Shown here piece by piece: positions 24,601 through 36,200 of a stretch of DNA of 64,000 nucleotides (positions are counted from its first letter, which is position 1; each line of letters opens with the position of its first letter). The notes beneath the pieces are model-generated. The model did no database searches, was not told where the DNA came from, and saw nothing but the letters and a program-made list of their open reading frames with translations. This stretch comes from Alviniconcha marisindica (lineage: Eukaryota; Mollusca; Gastropoda; Provannidae). The stretch covers positions 123,501-187,500 of the forward strand of contig JABMCL010002087.1 in assembly GCA_018857735.1 (NCBI GenBank). Direction: 5' to 3'. The translations under genes were made by a program, and so were the position numbers.

Positions 24601-27600
24601 AAAACACAAGAAATTAAAAAGGAACATTGTTTTCATTGGGCAACTCAAAATGTGCACATTTTCGGTGCAATCATCATTTTCAAGCTACAGACACACACAC
24701 ATATATATATATATATATGATAAATGCACTAACAAACAGTAATGTGAGTCAAATCAGAGTACTTTTGGTCACTGCAGAGGTTTGTTGGAGAATGCAAGCA
24801 TGAGGCTGATTTGTATCAGGCCATGTGTTGGATGTTTTGTGTTGTTGGATTAAAATAGTGGTCTTTTTATACTCTTGTGTGTTTTGATCTTGTTTTGGAA
24901 CAGTGGCAGTCATCTTTGTGTTAGATTTGTTTTCGTCATGAAAAAAGCACATTCAGCTGTCCGTACTTCTTTGTCTGCTAGTACTAGTGGTATGGTATAC
25001 CACAGTGTCAGTGGTGAAAGTGCAACAGTTTTTTTGTTTATTTCATGTTTGTTTGTGTTTATGTTTTAGTTGTCTTTCAGATACACTATGAATATGATAT
25101 GTAGCCACCAAGTTGCCTCTTGTAACCACCCAGCTGCTTTTTGTAGCCACTACATTACTGCTTGTAGCCATCCAGTTGCCACTTGTAGCCACCAGTTACC
25201 ATTTGTAGCCTCCCACTTGCCCCTTGTAGCCACCACATTACTGCTTGTGGCCCCCGGTTGCTGTTCATACCCATAGCCATGCATTTGCCACTTGTAGCCC
25301 CCAATGGCTACTTGTAACCACCTGGTTTCTGCTTGAAGCCCCTAATTGCTACTTGTAGCCATGCATTTGTCACCTGCATCCCCCAGTTGCCACTTGTAGC
25401 CACCCAGTTGCTGCTTGTAGCTTCCAGTTGCCACTTGTAACCATGCAGTTTCCACTTATAGCCTTCAGTTGCTACTTGTAGCCTCCCAGTTGCTTGTACC
25501 TTCCAGTTGCCACCTGTAGCCCCCAGTTGCCATTTGTAGCCACTCAGTTGCTGCTTGTAGCCTCCAGTTCCCATTTGTAGCCATGTAGTTGCCACTTCTA
25601 GCCACCCAGTTGCCCCTTGTGGCTTCTCCGTTGTAGCTTGTAGACCTCCAGTTGCAGCTAATGTGGTTTACAGCAACCTTGCCTGGGGCATGGGCATGGA
25701 GTGGATGGATATATGTGTATTCTGTCATTTTATTCATCTTAACATGATCCAGTGGTCCCCATATTTTCCTCAACTAAGCACTTGTTTTGGTCCTGACAGC
25801 TTCAGGATGAACTGTTCTGTGTCATGTTTTGTTTGTGTTATAGTCTGCATGACCACATGAGATCACACCCATCCTCCCAGCTACCCATCCACCCACCCCT
25901 CCCCTTCCCCTCATGATGTTGCAGTCACAGATGATGCCTGTTTGTTGTAGGTTACACAAGTTTGTGTGGCACGGCACAGACCCAGCAAACAAGACTCGCT
26001 TCATCCCCAAGTCCAACAAATTCACCAAACTTCGCATTATTCCTGACCAGTTCTACTACAATGTAAGTACCACTTCAGCGTAACTCTGCTGCTGTGTAGG
26101 CCAACAACCAACTGAGAAACACTTCACCATTTTGGGGATGCTTTTCATCTGGTGTTCTTAAATGTGAATAGTCAATATTATTTTGGTAATTCTTTGCAGA
26201 AGTGTAGACCTGTAGCCCAGCTGTTTTGTTGTTGTTCGTTTTTGGTGTGTTGTTGTTGTTAATTTTACAAACTTGTTTGGTCTGTTCATATTCTGGCAGT
26301 ATCAGCATGCATGAGAAGAAAAAAGATGTTTAAAAAACCTTTTTGGATTGTGTTAGTGACCAGAAGAAACTTCACATATTTTCTTACAGTGTTTCTTTTT
26401 TCTACTCCATTTTCATTGTTGCTGTTGTGAACTTGGCTTCTCTTCTGATAATTTTCATCTCCAGAGTCAACTTTCTGTGCTGACTCTTATTTCTGTATGC
26501 ATTCCACCCCATGTTGCGGCAGTAGCACTTAAAATATCCGCAGTCATTGTGCCAAAAGTGTAAATGGCAGGCTGCTGCTGAACACACATCCACCATATGT
26601 ATGTGGCTTTGAATAACACTGTAAATTGGTGCATGGATATATAGTATACACGTAATGTGCACCAAAATGGCAGCAGCCTCATGTGGCCACAGGCATGTAA
26701 CAGCCAAACAGTGCTCATTGCTGTAAGTACACCATCGGTGGATATTCAGAATTGTGCTGTGTAAAGCTACAGTCACGCATTCAGAGTGGCATGCAAACAG
26801 AGCCCAGTCGGTCTACTCGGAAGCAGAGAATAATGCTATAGAATAATGATCAATCAAATAAGAACATCCAATGATGCACCAGAACATCAAACAATGCACT
26901 GTTAAGGATGATCTCATAATGCTGTACATGCTCAACAGGTGGATGTAAAAAAATATCTATGACACAATGCTGAGGGTGAAAGTTGATCATAATGTTCTGT
27001 TGTAACAGGTGGAATGTGTAACATCTGATGGCTCATTGGTGAAAGTGAAATTCTTGAGTTCTGCTGTAACAGGTGGATGAAATAAGGACATCTGATGATG
27101 CACTGGTGCGGGTGAAACTTATGATGTTCTATGAACTTCAGAACCTGGAGAGGATGGTAAGTTGGGTTTTAAAGCAAGCTTTTGTTGACCGTACTATTTT
27201 TTTTGCTTTTATGACTGGTCACTTTGTGTTATAGTCTGCATGACCACATGAGATCACATATGCTATTTTAAATATAATGCAACCTCAGTTTGCGAGCCTC
27301 CAGCTGTCACCACTATATCCAGATCTGGTTTATTTAGAGAGTGTGTACACATGTAAGTCCATAGGATGTTGAAAAGATCTGATGCGTTGAATTGTAGTTT
27401 TTGCAGAAGTCTCCATAGCATTGGAAAGAGCGAGAGAGGTCTGGACTTGGGAAGTGACAAAGGGTCTCAAAAGTGACTCCTTGGCTCAGAGTTCTTTTTG
27501 GCTTATGTAGCTGAATAGGCTGGGCTTGCAATCTGCCAAATCTGATGCTGCTTATAAAATGCATTCATTCCAGAAGGGGTGGTACGCCTAGCTGTGGCTA

Positions 27601-30600
27601 GGTGCATATTTATAATGGATTCTTTTTGTTCTTTTTTAGTTGGATTCCACTGTTGATCCCATAGCTGATTTCATCAAGTGAGTATATATATATAATATGC
27701 ATAGATAGCTGTAGTTAGGGTTGAAAATTTTGGGGGAATGTTCAAGAGCGGATTCAGCCATGGACCATGTATAACTGCAGTGTTTTGTTGTTGTTGTTGT
27801 TGTTGCTTTGTTTTTTGTATCAGTACTTTGATTGAATAGTTGAAACTTTTTGACAGTAGAATATTAGATGATTTGTGATTCATCTAGAGCTGAGTGAGTT
27901 TTTGCAGGGGCAGCTTTTTTGTCTCTTGTGTTCCATACAGACTATGATTTTTTTTAACTTGGGGAGGGGGGAGGGGGCCTTTCTTTTTGGGGTGAGGGTG
28001 TTTAGCTTTTTGGGGAGTCATCATCATGTGTTGCTTATTATTGTTTGTGGAGTTGTAAATGCATGTGTGTTTCAGTATACTTCATAAGAGACTGTTGTTT
28101 TTGTACTGATATGGAAATTGTAAAAGGCTTTTAGCCCATTTTTGTCTTGAGGAAATGGCACTTCAGAAGTGTTGCATTGTTATTGATATTGTACATTCAC
28201 AGTGGCAGTTCTATGCCAACTTCAAGAATAAAATATAAACAAGCCTTTGTACCAGAATTGTTCAGTTTATTATAAATAATAAATGTGCAGCAAATACATG
28301 GCTTTAGCTTATATAGCAGGTGGCCTAATCCAATGCCAAATTCTGTATTTATGTTACAGTTGTTTGTGCGCTGATGTGGTTGCATATGCTGCTAAAAAAA
28401 CGTAAGTGGTCAGATGGTGTGTGCGCATGGTGGCACAAACATAACATCTATTACATGTGTACGTGTACTACATAGTCAAATTGTTTCTCCTTGTTACTTG
28501 GTTCTTGGATTAGGAGAGTATCACACCAGTCAGCCTAAGCAATCCCCGATTTTCTTGTTACTTGGTTTTCGGTTTGGTAGAGTGCCACATCACCCAGTTT
28601 GATTCTGATCTTAGTTCAGTTTAATATTACTTTATTTATCCAACCAGGGGCCATTCCATCAGATGGGCTCATAAAAACAAAAACAACAACAACAAAAAAC
28701 AATGATAATAAGAACAAACAAAATTATGAACACACAGGTAAACAGGCACTACCCACACAAAACACACTAAGCTCACAGCCTGAGTGATCCCTAATGTTGG
28801 TAGAATTTCCATTGAATTTTTTCCTAACAGCACTTTCTTATACTTCTTCTTTTTCTTCTACTTCTTCTTTTGTTGTTGTTGCTGCTGCTGCTGCAGTGGG
28901 TAAATATGCACATCCCTTAAGCACACAAAACCTGATTTTTTATTTGACCCACAGGACTGCAACCAAGCAAACATGCCAGATCTGATCCAGATCGGCTCAG
29001 AAGCATTGGCCAGAAGTGGGCCCTTTGATTCTTGCACACCGGTTTGCTTCCAGATCCATTTTGCCAAAACCTGACACAGTCAGCCAGAACCAAATCATAT
29101 CCAGGCTGGTTTTGCACAGTTATGATCCAGGCCATCTGTGGAAGAACACAACTGAGTCTGAAAGTGGGAAACCGTGGTGGTAGCCAGCCGGCTGGTTGCA
29201 TTCTGCCAGAACTGGACCAACTTATTTTCAGACTAGATGGGTTTGCCAAAATCTGACCAGGCCAGATCAGATCTGGGCCAGTTTTATGGGCACAGTGCCC
29301 ACCACCTTGAGACTAAGGAGACAGTGGAGAAGGTAGCTGCCCAAACTAGGAATCAAACTCTCAACCTCCCACAGTCTCAGTTCTGAGTCCACCTCACTTC
29401 CTTATTAACTGTTGTGCTTTTGGCTGTTGTTGTTTTTATTATTTTTACACTCTCATTATCATTACCTTTTGCAGTTGTAGCACTTGCTTGTAGAAGTAGG
29501 ACTATCTTTTGTAGTGTATAAAATAATGCTTCTGAAGAGAAGTGCAGTAATAGTTCTGAAGACCAGTACTTGAGTTAGTGTGATCATTATTGCTTCATTT
29601 CCTTATGCCAGAAATGTCTCTTAAGACTTTAACAACAGACATGTTACATCTTCAGGTACTTGGAGTTCATTGAGCAGGCAGGAGAGTTGAATGACCTCAA
29701 GAATTTCCCACGACTGGTTGAGCGGTGTGCTGAAATTGGTTATGGTGTGACCAAGGTGGTTTTCCGTGGTTACCATGCACATGACAAGCTGCAGCGAATG
29801 CACGATACAGCTATTGCACAACGCACAGAGCTAAAACTTTCTGTAAGAACCTGCATCTTTTTTACTCCTTTCTTTATGAATGTCAGATCAACAAAATGGG
29901 TTACCAGCACTCAAAACATCGTGTGCATTATGATAAAAACATTAACAGAGACCTGAATCATTTACTATAACTATCACCTGGCGTACAAGTAAATTACACA
30001 AGGGGGATCAAAACTACTTGGATCACAGCTTTTCATGTATGTTAAAACCTGATAATGTGCTATAAGGCACCCAGACAAATTGAAGGTATATGGTCATCAG
30101 TGGGAGATTTAACTATTATGATGAATGATTGGAACCAGAAAAAGGTATGGATAGAGGCAATGTAAGTGCATGTAGGTTGGAGCCATTGTTATTGTACTTC
30201 TTTTTATAAGCCTGATTGAAAAATTGTTCAAATGACACGAAGAACCAAAACCCTAAGTGCAGCAGAGTGTTAAGTGGTTTTACCAGAACTTGACCTGTGT
30301 TGTGTGTGTGTGTGTTTCTGTGTGTGCATATGTATGCAAGAATACAGAAGAATGTTACTGATGATTAACCTGTGCTGTGCTGTGCATGTGGGTACATGCA
30401 TATATGTATATATGTATGGAGCTTTACCAGTGATTAACCTGTGCTCTGTGTGTGTCTATGTGTGTGTGTGAATACAGTGAGTTTACCGATGATTAACCTG
30501 TGCTGTGTGTGTGCAGTATGAGAAGGAGGAGCAGGAACAAGCCTTGGTGGACTCGAAGCTGAACGCCGAGGTCAACCGTATGGAGCAAGGTACAGCCACA

Positions 30601-33230
30601 GTATCCACAGTGTGTTTGCTTTTTTCTCCTTCTCTGTACTCTGGTCACTGAGGAACCCAGCAGAATTAGTAAAGTGGACAGTCTCGCCTAAGTAGTCTGA
30701 AACTACAGTGTGTTTGCTCTTTCTCTCCTTCTCTTGCAGAATGAGAAAAGTGAAGTCTTTCCTATGTAGTCTGAAACTCCAGTGTGTTTGCTCTTTCTCT
30801 CCTTCTCTGTTCTCTGGTCACTGTGGAACCCTGCAGAATGAGCAAAGTGGAAGTCTTTCCTAAATAGTCTGAAGTTTAAAGTGATTAAATTCATCCCAGT
30901 CTTTGATTTTTTCTTTTTCTTTCTATGATTCTGAATTGCTACATGTGAGTTTTCACACGCAATGACATTAGATGGTGATTTTCCAATTTGACCCCCAAAA
31001 AGGAGAGATTTGGCTTCAAGCATGGACGTGTCACATTTGAGTTCTTTGCATTTCAGAACAGAAAATGAAGCTGTATGCCTTGATGCACAATCTGGAAATG
31101 GAAAAGTAAGTCCCATTCTTCCTCCTTTGCCAAGAAAGAAATTGTGGAAAATATGTATTCTTTTGACCCGACTTGCACCATTGTACATTTTGTCACTCTG
31201 GCATGTTTTGTCACCTTGTGGTGACTCATTCATGCCTGTTTGTACATAAACAATGCCCTGTAATTTTATTTTTTACTCATCAATAGCTTAGCAAGGACTA
31301 AGTGTTAGATTTTTGACGGAACCTAAACTACAATCCTTGTAAAATTAGGTGTTCAAGTTTGAGTTTCAATTCTCACTCTCTTGTGTGCTCTGTCTGATTC
31401 TGTCTCTCTCTCTCTCTCACACACCCACATCTGATATCCAAGTTGAAAGGTACAATGGCTGTATGATTGGTCACCCTCTGATAGGTGACAAAATGTGCAT
31501 GTGTTGCTTCATCACTTTGTGACAAAAACAAGCCGCAACATGATGCACTTTCATACCAGTTTTGGCATCCTGGACCTGGACCCGATTTTGACGTAGCACT
31601 GACAGAGGCATCAGAAAAGCTAATTTGTAAGTTATATTTTGACCGTATATTTATTATCTGTTTCAACGATGTGCCAGACAAAACAAAAACAAACAAAAAA
31701 CCCACCTAGCTGTCTGTGGTGACATACATGGACAAGGTGGTTTTTGTTTAGTGGACACATTTGTGGACTCTGTAATTGCTTTTTTCCACTTCTTCTCTTC
31801 ACACTGGCATTTTTCATGGGCATTATAGTTTGTAGTCTTAGGATGGAGAGCCAATAATGACTAATGTGCTCAAAAGAAAAGCAGACCTGGTGCTTCTGTA
31901 GTTAAAAATTCAAGCGTAGGTGGACTTCTGACACAATTTGATGGAAATGCATGCCACTGAATAGTTGCCTCTCCTCTCTTTTGTCATCTTTCATTACTCA
32001 GCTTGAAACACACCTCTTCATCACTGCCATTTCGTATCTACCTATATGCCTGGAAGAATGTTAACTGTATGTTGTAGACACAGAATGAAGGATAGCTGAA
32101 TGAGTTTGAGTGTTGTTGAATGTTTGAGTGTTGTGCGCATGCATAGTACTTGTCCATTGTACTGATTTTTACAATTGTTTCTTTGTATTTGGGATACTGT
32201 ACAGCACCATGAGTTCATAATTTGTTCATGGGGTATGACGCTATAAAAAAGTTATTATTAACAGTAGTTAATGTCACCAACCTTTTGCACAGTTAGTGAT
32301 GGGGCAGTTAGTGATGTAGTCCTCTCACAGATAGCCTTTCCCAGGAATACCCTCAAACTTCCCATTGGAACACCAAAGCAACGCCTTTGTCACCCTGCCA
32401 TCCAGGTGTCTGATTATATAATATACTGTTACCTGTTTTGTGTGGAGCCCAAACTCTCCTTTTGGTTAACTACATCTATTTGGCTTGATTCAACTACAGA
32501 CACTGAGCTGTTGAGTAGTAGCCCCCCCCCCCCCCCTTATTTATAGCAGAGCTTGTAGTTACAGTTTCTTTGATTACATCCTAGAGTTGTGTACAATAAA
32601 TGTATTTGATATGAACTGGACAGTGTTGGAGAGTTTGTCTACAAGTGTTGATAGCTGAATGGTGATGTGCAGGGAGCAGCTGTCCCACATGCTGAACATG
32701 GAGAAACAGAAACACCAACAGGCCCAGCTCAAGGAACAGCAGGAACACCAGGCTAGGCTCCAGGTAGGTCCACACACACACACTCATCACACTCATCATT
32801 TTTGCACACACAAAAATATACTGGCACTGCAGAGTTATGCATGCACACTAAATTTGTGTTCAGTGAATCATGTGTTGCATTCATAATCATTTTAACTGGT
32901 GCTTGCTTGGAAGAATCTCTTTAGAGTATTAAGAAAGGACATCAGCTCATTGTCCAGCTCACAAGTTTCAGCAATGTTCAGTGTATGGCTGATCAGTTTG
33001 TAAAGGAAGCTGTGTGTTCAAGTGACACTTCATTTCTTGTGATGATACTATGTTATGTATTGCAGGCCAAACAGTCTGCAGATGACCAGAAGCTGACACA
33101 CCTGAGCAGTCTCCACCAGCTTGGGGTGGATGTGAACCAAGTCCTTTTGGCCCAGTCTGTCCGCCCCAAGGAAGTCATTCAGGTGGTGTCAGCAAATGAG
33201 GCTGCAAATGTCCATCTGCATTACAACTAG
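20277..33230 (+). CDS. Vault-like/SPFH-domain protein, 13 exons, 404 aa
   Basis: Exons: 20277-20315, 21237-21290, 22541-22647, 23694-23867, 25951-26062, 27073-27156, 27640-27677, 28360-28401, 29656-29842, 30517-30589, 31057-31105, 32673-32763, 33066-33230. All junctions are GT-AG and phases agree (1215 nt, TAG stop). Residues 1-125 carry repeats reminiscent of major vault protein: GEKALVYDHEG ahead of EEGP, a second with YKDGRREHRKGP, a third with ANEALVVYATTEKS ending in EYGPTLFMPKP. Residues about 155-275 read as an SPFH fold (RTSDDALVRVKLMMFYEL, then a helix-rich part, then EIGYGVTKVVFRGY and LQRMHDTAIAQRTEL). Residues about 275-365 are E/Q/K-rich and helical, probably coiled coil. SPFH proteins form ring or cage oligomers; that role here is inference. 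At 404 residues it is under half the usual length of major vault protein. No signal peptide or membrane segment is seen. Confidence 0.8.
20391..20605 (+). mobile_element. SINE-tail-like fragment in intron 1 of the SPFH gene
   Basis: GAGCCTTCTGGTTTCCGTGGA and CTGAGGACATTAAGCAACAC resemble the 3-prime tail of the SINE at 55692-57184 (AGCCTTATGGTTTCTGTGGACGTTAAGCACC). The segment ends in (CTAC)n at 20580-20605, where the other copies end in (TTAC)n. No tRNA-like head is visible. Confidence 0.5.
21588..21660. repeat. (CT)n microsatellite in intron 2 of the SPFH gene
   Basis: Uninterrupted CT array of about 36 units on the sense strand. Confidence 0.97.
21869..21940. repeat. Tandem 36-bp duplication
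   Basis: Two adjacent 36-bp copies (21869-21904 and 21905-21940), each beginning AACAGTTAARTAAGTCATG, differ at two positions. Confidence 0.95.
21955..22175. repeat. Degenerate short-unit repeat
   Basis: Irregular recurrence of a TTGATTRRTTGACCCA-like phrase roughly every 25-35 bases through intron 2. It is probably an old minisatellite and is too decayed to define a unit exactly. Confidence 0.5.
25095..25660. repeat. Minisatellite, about 21-bp unit, intron 4 of the SPFH gene
   Basis: Roughly 25 imperfect copies of CTTGTAGCCACCAGTTGCCA. Units vary at the CACC/CATG/CTCC positions and occasionally in length. The minus strand stays open across much of it because the unit is near a multiple of three. 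Confidence 0.93.
25832..25867 (+). repeat. 36-bp exact dispersed repeat (copy 1)
   Basis: The phrase TTTGTGTTATAGTCTGC through AGATCACA recurs exactly at 27223-27258, on the other side of exons 5 and 6. Confidence 0.9.
26456..26850 (+). mobile_element. Old copy of SINE family B in intron 5 of the SPFH gene
   Basis: This segment aligns along its length with 60825-61200: CCAGAGTCAACTTTCTGTGCTGACTC against CCAGGGTCAACTTTTTGTGCTGACTC, GTGCCAAAAGTG against CTGCCAAAAATG, GAATATTCA-like and GCTGTGTAAAG blocks, and AGCAGAGAATA near the end. CpGs of the 61-kb copy appear here as TG/CA, so this copy is older. The tRNA-like head is missing or unrecognisable. Confidence 0.75.
26850..27071 (+). pseudogene. 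Degenerate tandem copies of SPFH-gene exon 6 and its acceptor
   Basis: Directly upstream of exon 6 (27073) lie decayed copies of its 5-prime half. One begins at 27009 (ACAG/GTGGAATG, then ACATCTGATGGCTCATTGGTGAAAGTGAAA) and one at 26939 (ACAG/GTGGATGTAAA, then CTGAGGGTGAAAGTT). Two partial ones lie within 26850-26938 (AATAAGAACATCCAATGATGCAC; AGAACATCAAACAATGCACTG). Each fuller unit is 64-70 bp and carries its own CAACAG/TAACAG acceptor. Stops and frameshifts make the copies non-coding. Only the last unit, exon 6, keeps the frame. Confidence 0.8.
27223..27258 (+). repeat. 36-bp exact dispersed repeat (copy 2)
   Basis: Exact match to 25832-25867, now in intron 6. Confidence 0.9.
30250..30516 (+). 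repeat. Tandem-duplicated intron 9 acceptor region
   Basis: Three to four degenerate copies of a TTACCGATGATTAACCTGTGCT phrase, each followed by a TG-rich run, begin near 30280, 30353, 30425 and 30482. Only the last ends in GTGTGCAG, the acceptor used by exon 10 at 30517. Confidence 0.8.
30600..30872 (+). repeat. Three-copy tandem repeat in intron 10 of the SPFH gene
   Basis: The unit is about 70-100 bp: AGTGTGTTTGCTCTTTCTC, then (TGTTCTCTGGTCACTGTGGAACC), then GCAGAATGAGCAAAGTGGA, then TCTTTCCTAAATAGTCTGAA. Copies begin near 30609, 30708 and 30781. The middle one lacks the TGGTCACTG block. Confidence 0.88.
31984..32262 (+). mobile_element. LINE fragment: ORF end plus 3-prime tail, intron 11
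   Basis: The plus frame reads SSFITQLETHLFITAIS and stops at 32062-32064, matching the FKAQLKTHLFHAAF end of the 12973-13115 fragment. The following 200 bp ends in GGTATGACGCTATAAAAAAGTTATTATTA, a typical LINE 3-prime tail. It is severely 5-prime truncated. Confidence 0.65.
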
Positions 33231-36200
33231 ACACCGCCTGTCTTTCCTTGTGATGATGCACTGCACTGCAGTTCTTGTTTTGCACAATTACGTGCATGTT
33301 TTACCCAGTGTTTAGTGTACATGTATATTTCATCAATGTAAAGAACACTGAGCCAGTAACACTGAATCAATGTGCTTTGGCAAATCTATTATTAGTTTGT
33401 GATCTGTCCCCAAAGTGGCAAATCTTTGCAAACTATGCAAAGGGCATGCACAAATCAAAGGGCATTATTACAAATCACCCCACCCCCAAGAAAAAAAAAT
33501 CTGTTCATGCTACCAATTTTTGTCTAAATTGTATCTTGAGCAATCAGTTTTGTATATAATGAATACAAAAATCACAAATGTAGATCGTACTTGCATTTAT
33601 AATCAATTTCTACAATTGTTACAAATGTGTACAATGTTGAATCTCAAAGCACCAAGTGCTGCAGTTGTCTACCATGTCTGTAGACGTCCCCACCCATTCC
33701 CACCAGTTTCCTGCCCCACTTTCTATTCAGCCATCCTCTTGAAACAAGCACACTTGTAAACTGTCCTTTAAGTTAAACTAGTTTTAAGATTTTCACATCC
33801 AATTAGATCTCCAAGATGAAAGCCCTATTAACCCCTTCACTGCCCCAGTCTGTAAAATTTCCAGGCTAAAATGTGCACACATACACACCTCAAAACAGTA
33901 TATTTGATGGTCCTATGACAAATCAGCCGTCAATACTGTGCATTTCGATATAAATCATTTCACGTGCTCATGTGAAAGGAGGAAAAAGCTTTAGTGGTTT
34001 CATATTTGGCACTTTTTATGGTCATTTTCCAAGTGACAGCAATTATGGCAGTGAAAGGGTTAAACACAATCCCTAGATCATGGGTCTGTGGGTAACCTAC
34101 AGGCCCAATATTACTAAAGTACAGGTCCTCGCAGGCCCATGACATGGGGACCCTGTACTTCAGATCATACCTGATTTACCAAGCTTTAGTCTGCTCATGT
34201 CTAGCGATGTATTTGAAAGATAGCTGAAGTTTCAAAAGAACAGGTCCTGACAGTTTACAAGCTTTTTGTTTCTGAAGTGACCCAGGGTTCTACTGGCCCC
34301 TGCATGCTGTGAAGGTTGCAATAGCTTTCATGTGTCAATGGACACCCTGACAACGGTGAACAGAGGTCACTCTCTCATGGCAGTCACTCTCACATCGAAT
34401 GCTCCATTGTGACAGAAAAATAACAGGATGGACAGAAAAAGCAGGAGAAATTCAAGTGGTGATATGTTGTAAAGTTAGTCAATTTACAGATCATTATCTG
34501 ATATTTCTTGTGGCACGTAAGAACATACATTTCATGCCGCAAGCACATTATAACAGATATATTATAGAGATATACACTTTTCAAATACGAGATGTTTTAT
34601 CATGTCAGTTAAATCAGAATTTTGCCCATTTTATGTTCTTCACAATGTTTTAACAGAGAATGGTGTTTCAGGGACAGATCATGTTTGCAGATGTTACGTA
34701 AAACATTTGGATGCCTATATGAATTGTGGCATAGAGTTAACTCTTTGAACTGTGTTGGACGCAGGCTTTCAACGTTCTCCTTGACTGTTGGAGCTGTGTC
34801 AGAAGTGGGCTCCTGAAGGACATTTGCAATTTTAAATAACATGAGAAACACAAGGGACACAAATCAGGCAGGAAATGGAAGCGTGTCCATTTTCCTTTGT
34901 GTTCCCTTGCTTGAATAGACGATCTTCGGAAATCCAAGGGACTGCACTCGGTAACTGCCTGCGGGCATGGAGCTATATATATAGGTCCATGCCTGTGGGA
35001 GTAGCACAGAGTAGGCATGCTTTTGTTGGGGGTAGTGAGCACGTGGGGAAGATGACAGATACCTGTAAACAAAAGGCAAAAACCCCATCAGAAATGCCAA
35101 TCAAGCACTCACCGTTCGTGGGGAACATGCAGATCGGATAGTAGGTACCCCCAGCTGGTAGTCTAGTATAAATTATAATAGGTCTATGCCTGAAGATCTA
35201 AAACTGTCACAGATCGTTTCTCAGCTGCCGCCTCCATTCAGGGGACTTCACTCTCCCGGAGTACGAAAACACCGTCAAATTATCTTTGCCTGTTATTTCC
35301 AGAAATCGTCTATTAATGATTTGGGCCAGTTTTGTGGCGTTTTTTCCATCGCATGTGCTACTGGTGCACTTTCTTCAAAACAAAATGGCGGCATTGTTCT
35401 ATATTTATAACTACACTATGGTTAAAGTAACTCTTTTGTTGGTGGTGTTGTGTTTGTTGTATTGTTCTCTTTGTTTTTTTTGTTTTACGAGCCCGCCATG
35501 ACCACAACAAAATTGTCCCTTGTGGGATGATTCAAGTTTTTGAATTTGAATTAGCCCACAGTGTGTAAAATTATTTGATTGAGTGTATAGTTTCTAGTCT
35601 ACCTTCATTGAAAACAATTCTGTAGTAAAACCTACTAATCTCAGTGTTTTTGTGTCAAGACTGTATGCAGAAGTGTATTTTGTTAAGTGACTGGGGTGCC
35701 CAAACTGGAGTTTTACCCCCCCTTTACACACATCTTTGGTCATAAGTCAACAAAGATCTGTCCCCCTCCTTCCTAAAGGTAAGATCTGTTCTTAAAGTTC
35801 ACACTTTAATCTTTTTAAAACTGTTTAAAGGTTGTACTTTTGGGGGGATTTTTTTCCAAAATGCCCCAAAATGGTGTGATATGAGGGGTCAGCACACCCA
35901 TTTTGACCACAATGTGACTGAGTTAATGAATGATACCAATGTCAGTTGTTTCATGGCAGAAAGCTCCACAAGCCCTTCAGTGCAATCCAAACAAGGTGAA
36001 CTTTTTTTTAAACAATTTCTTCAGCCTGTTTGTTTTAACATTATTGCACAGCTCTACTAGAATCACAAACCAAGCACTTCCCTATTGTTTTTTGATGAAG
36101 AATATATTTAGTATATTTACAAGTCATGTGCATCTGTCAGGGTTTTCCCATATTGTACCATGCAGCTTTCCCTCATAATTACAGTCATGCAAGCAGTATT

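Noticed and set aside
25070..25773. Long minus-strand frames with repeated YKWQL/ATSGNW motifs
   Set aside because: They are the translation of the 21-bp minisatellite in an intron and carry no independent coding evidence.
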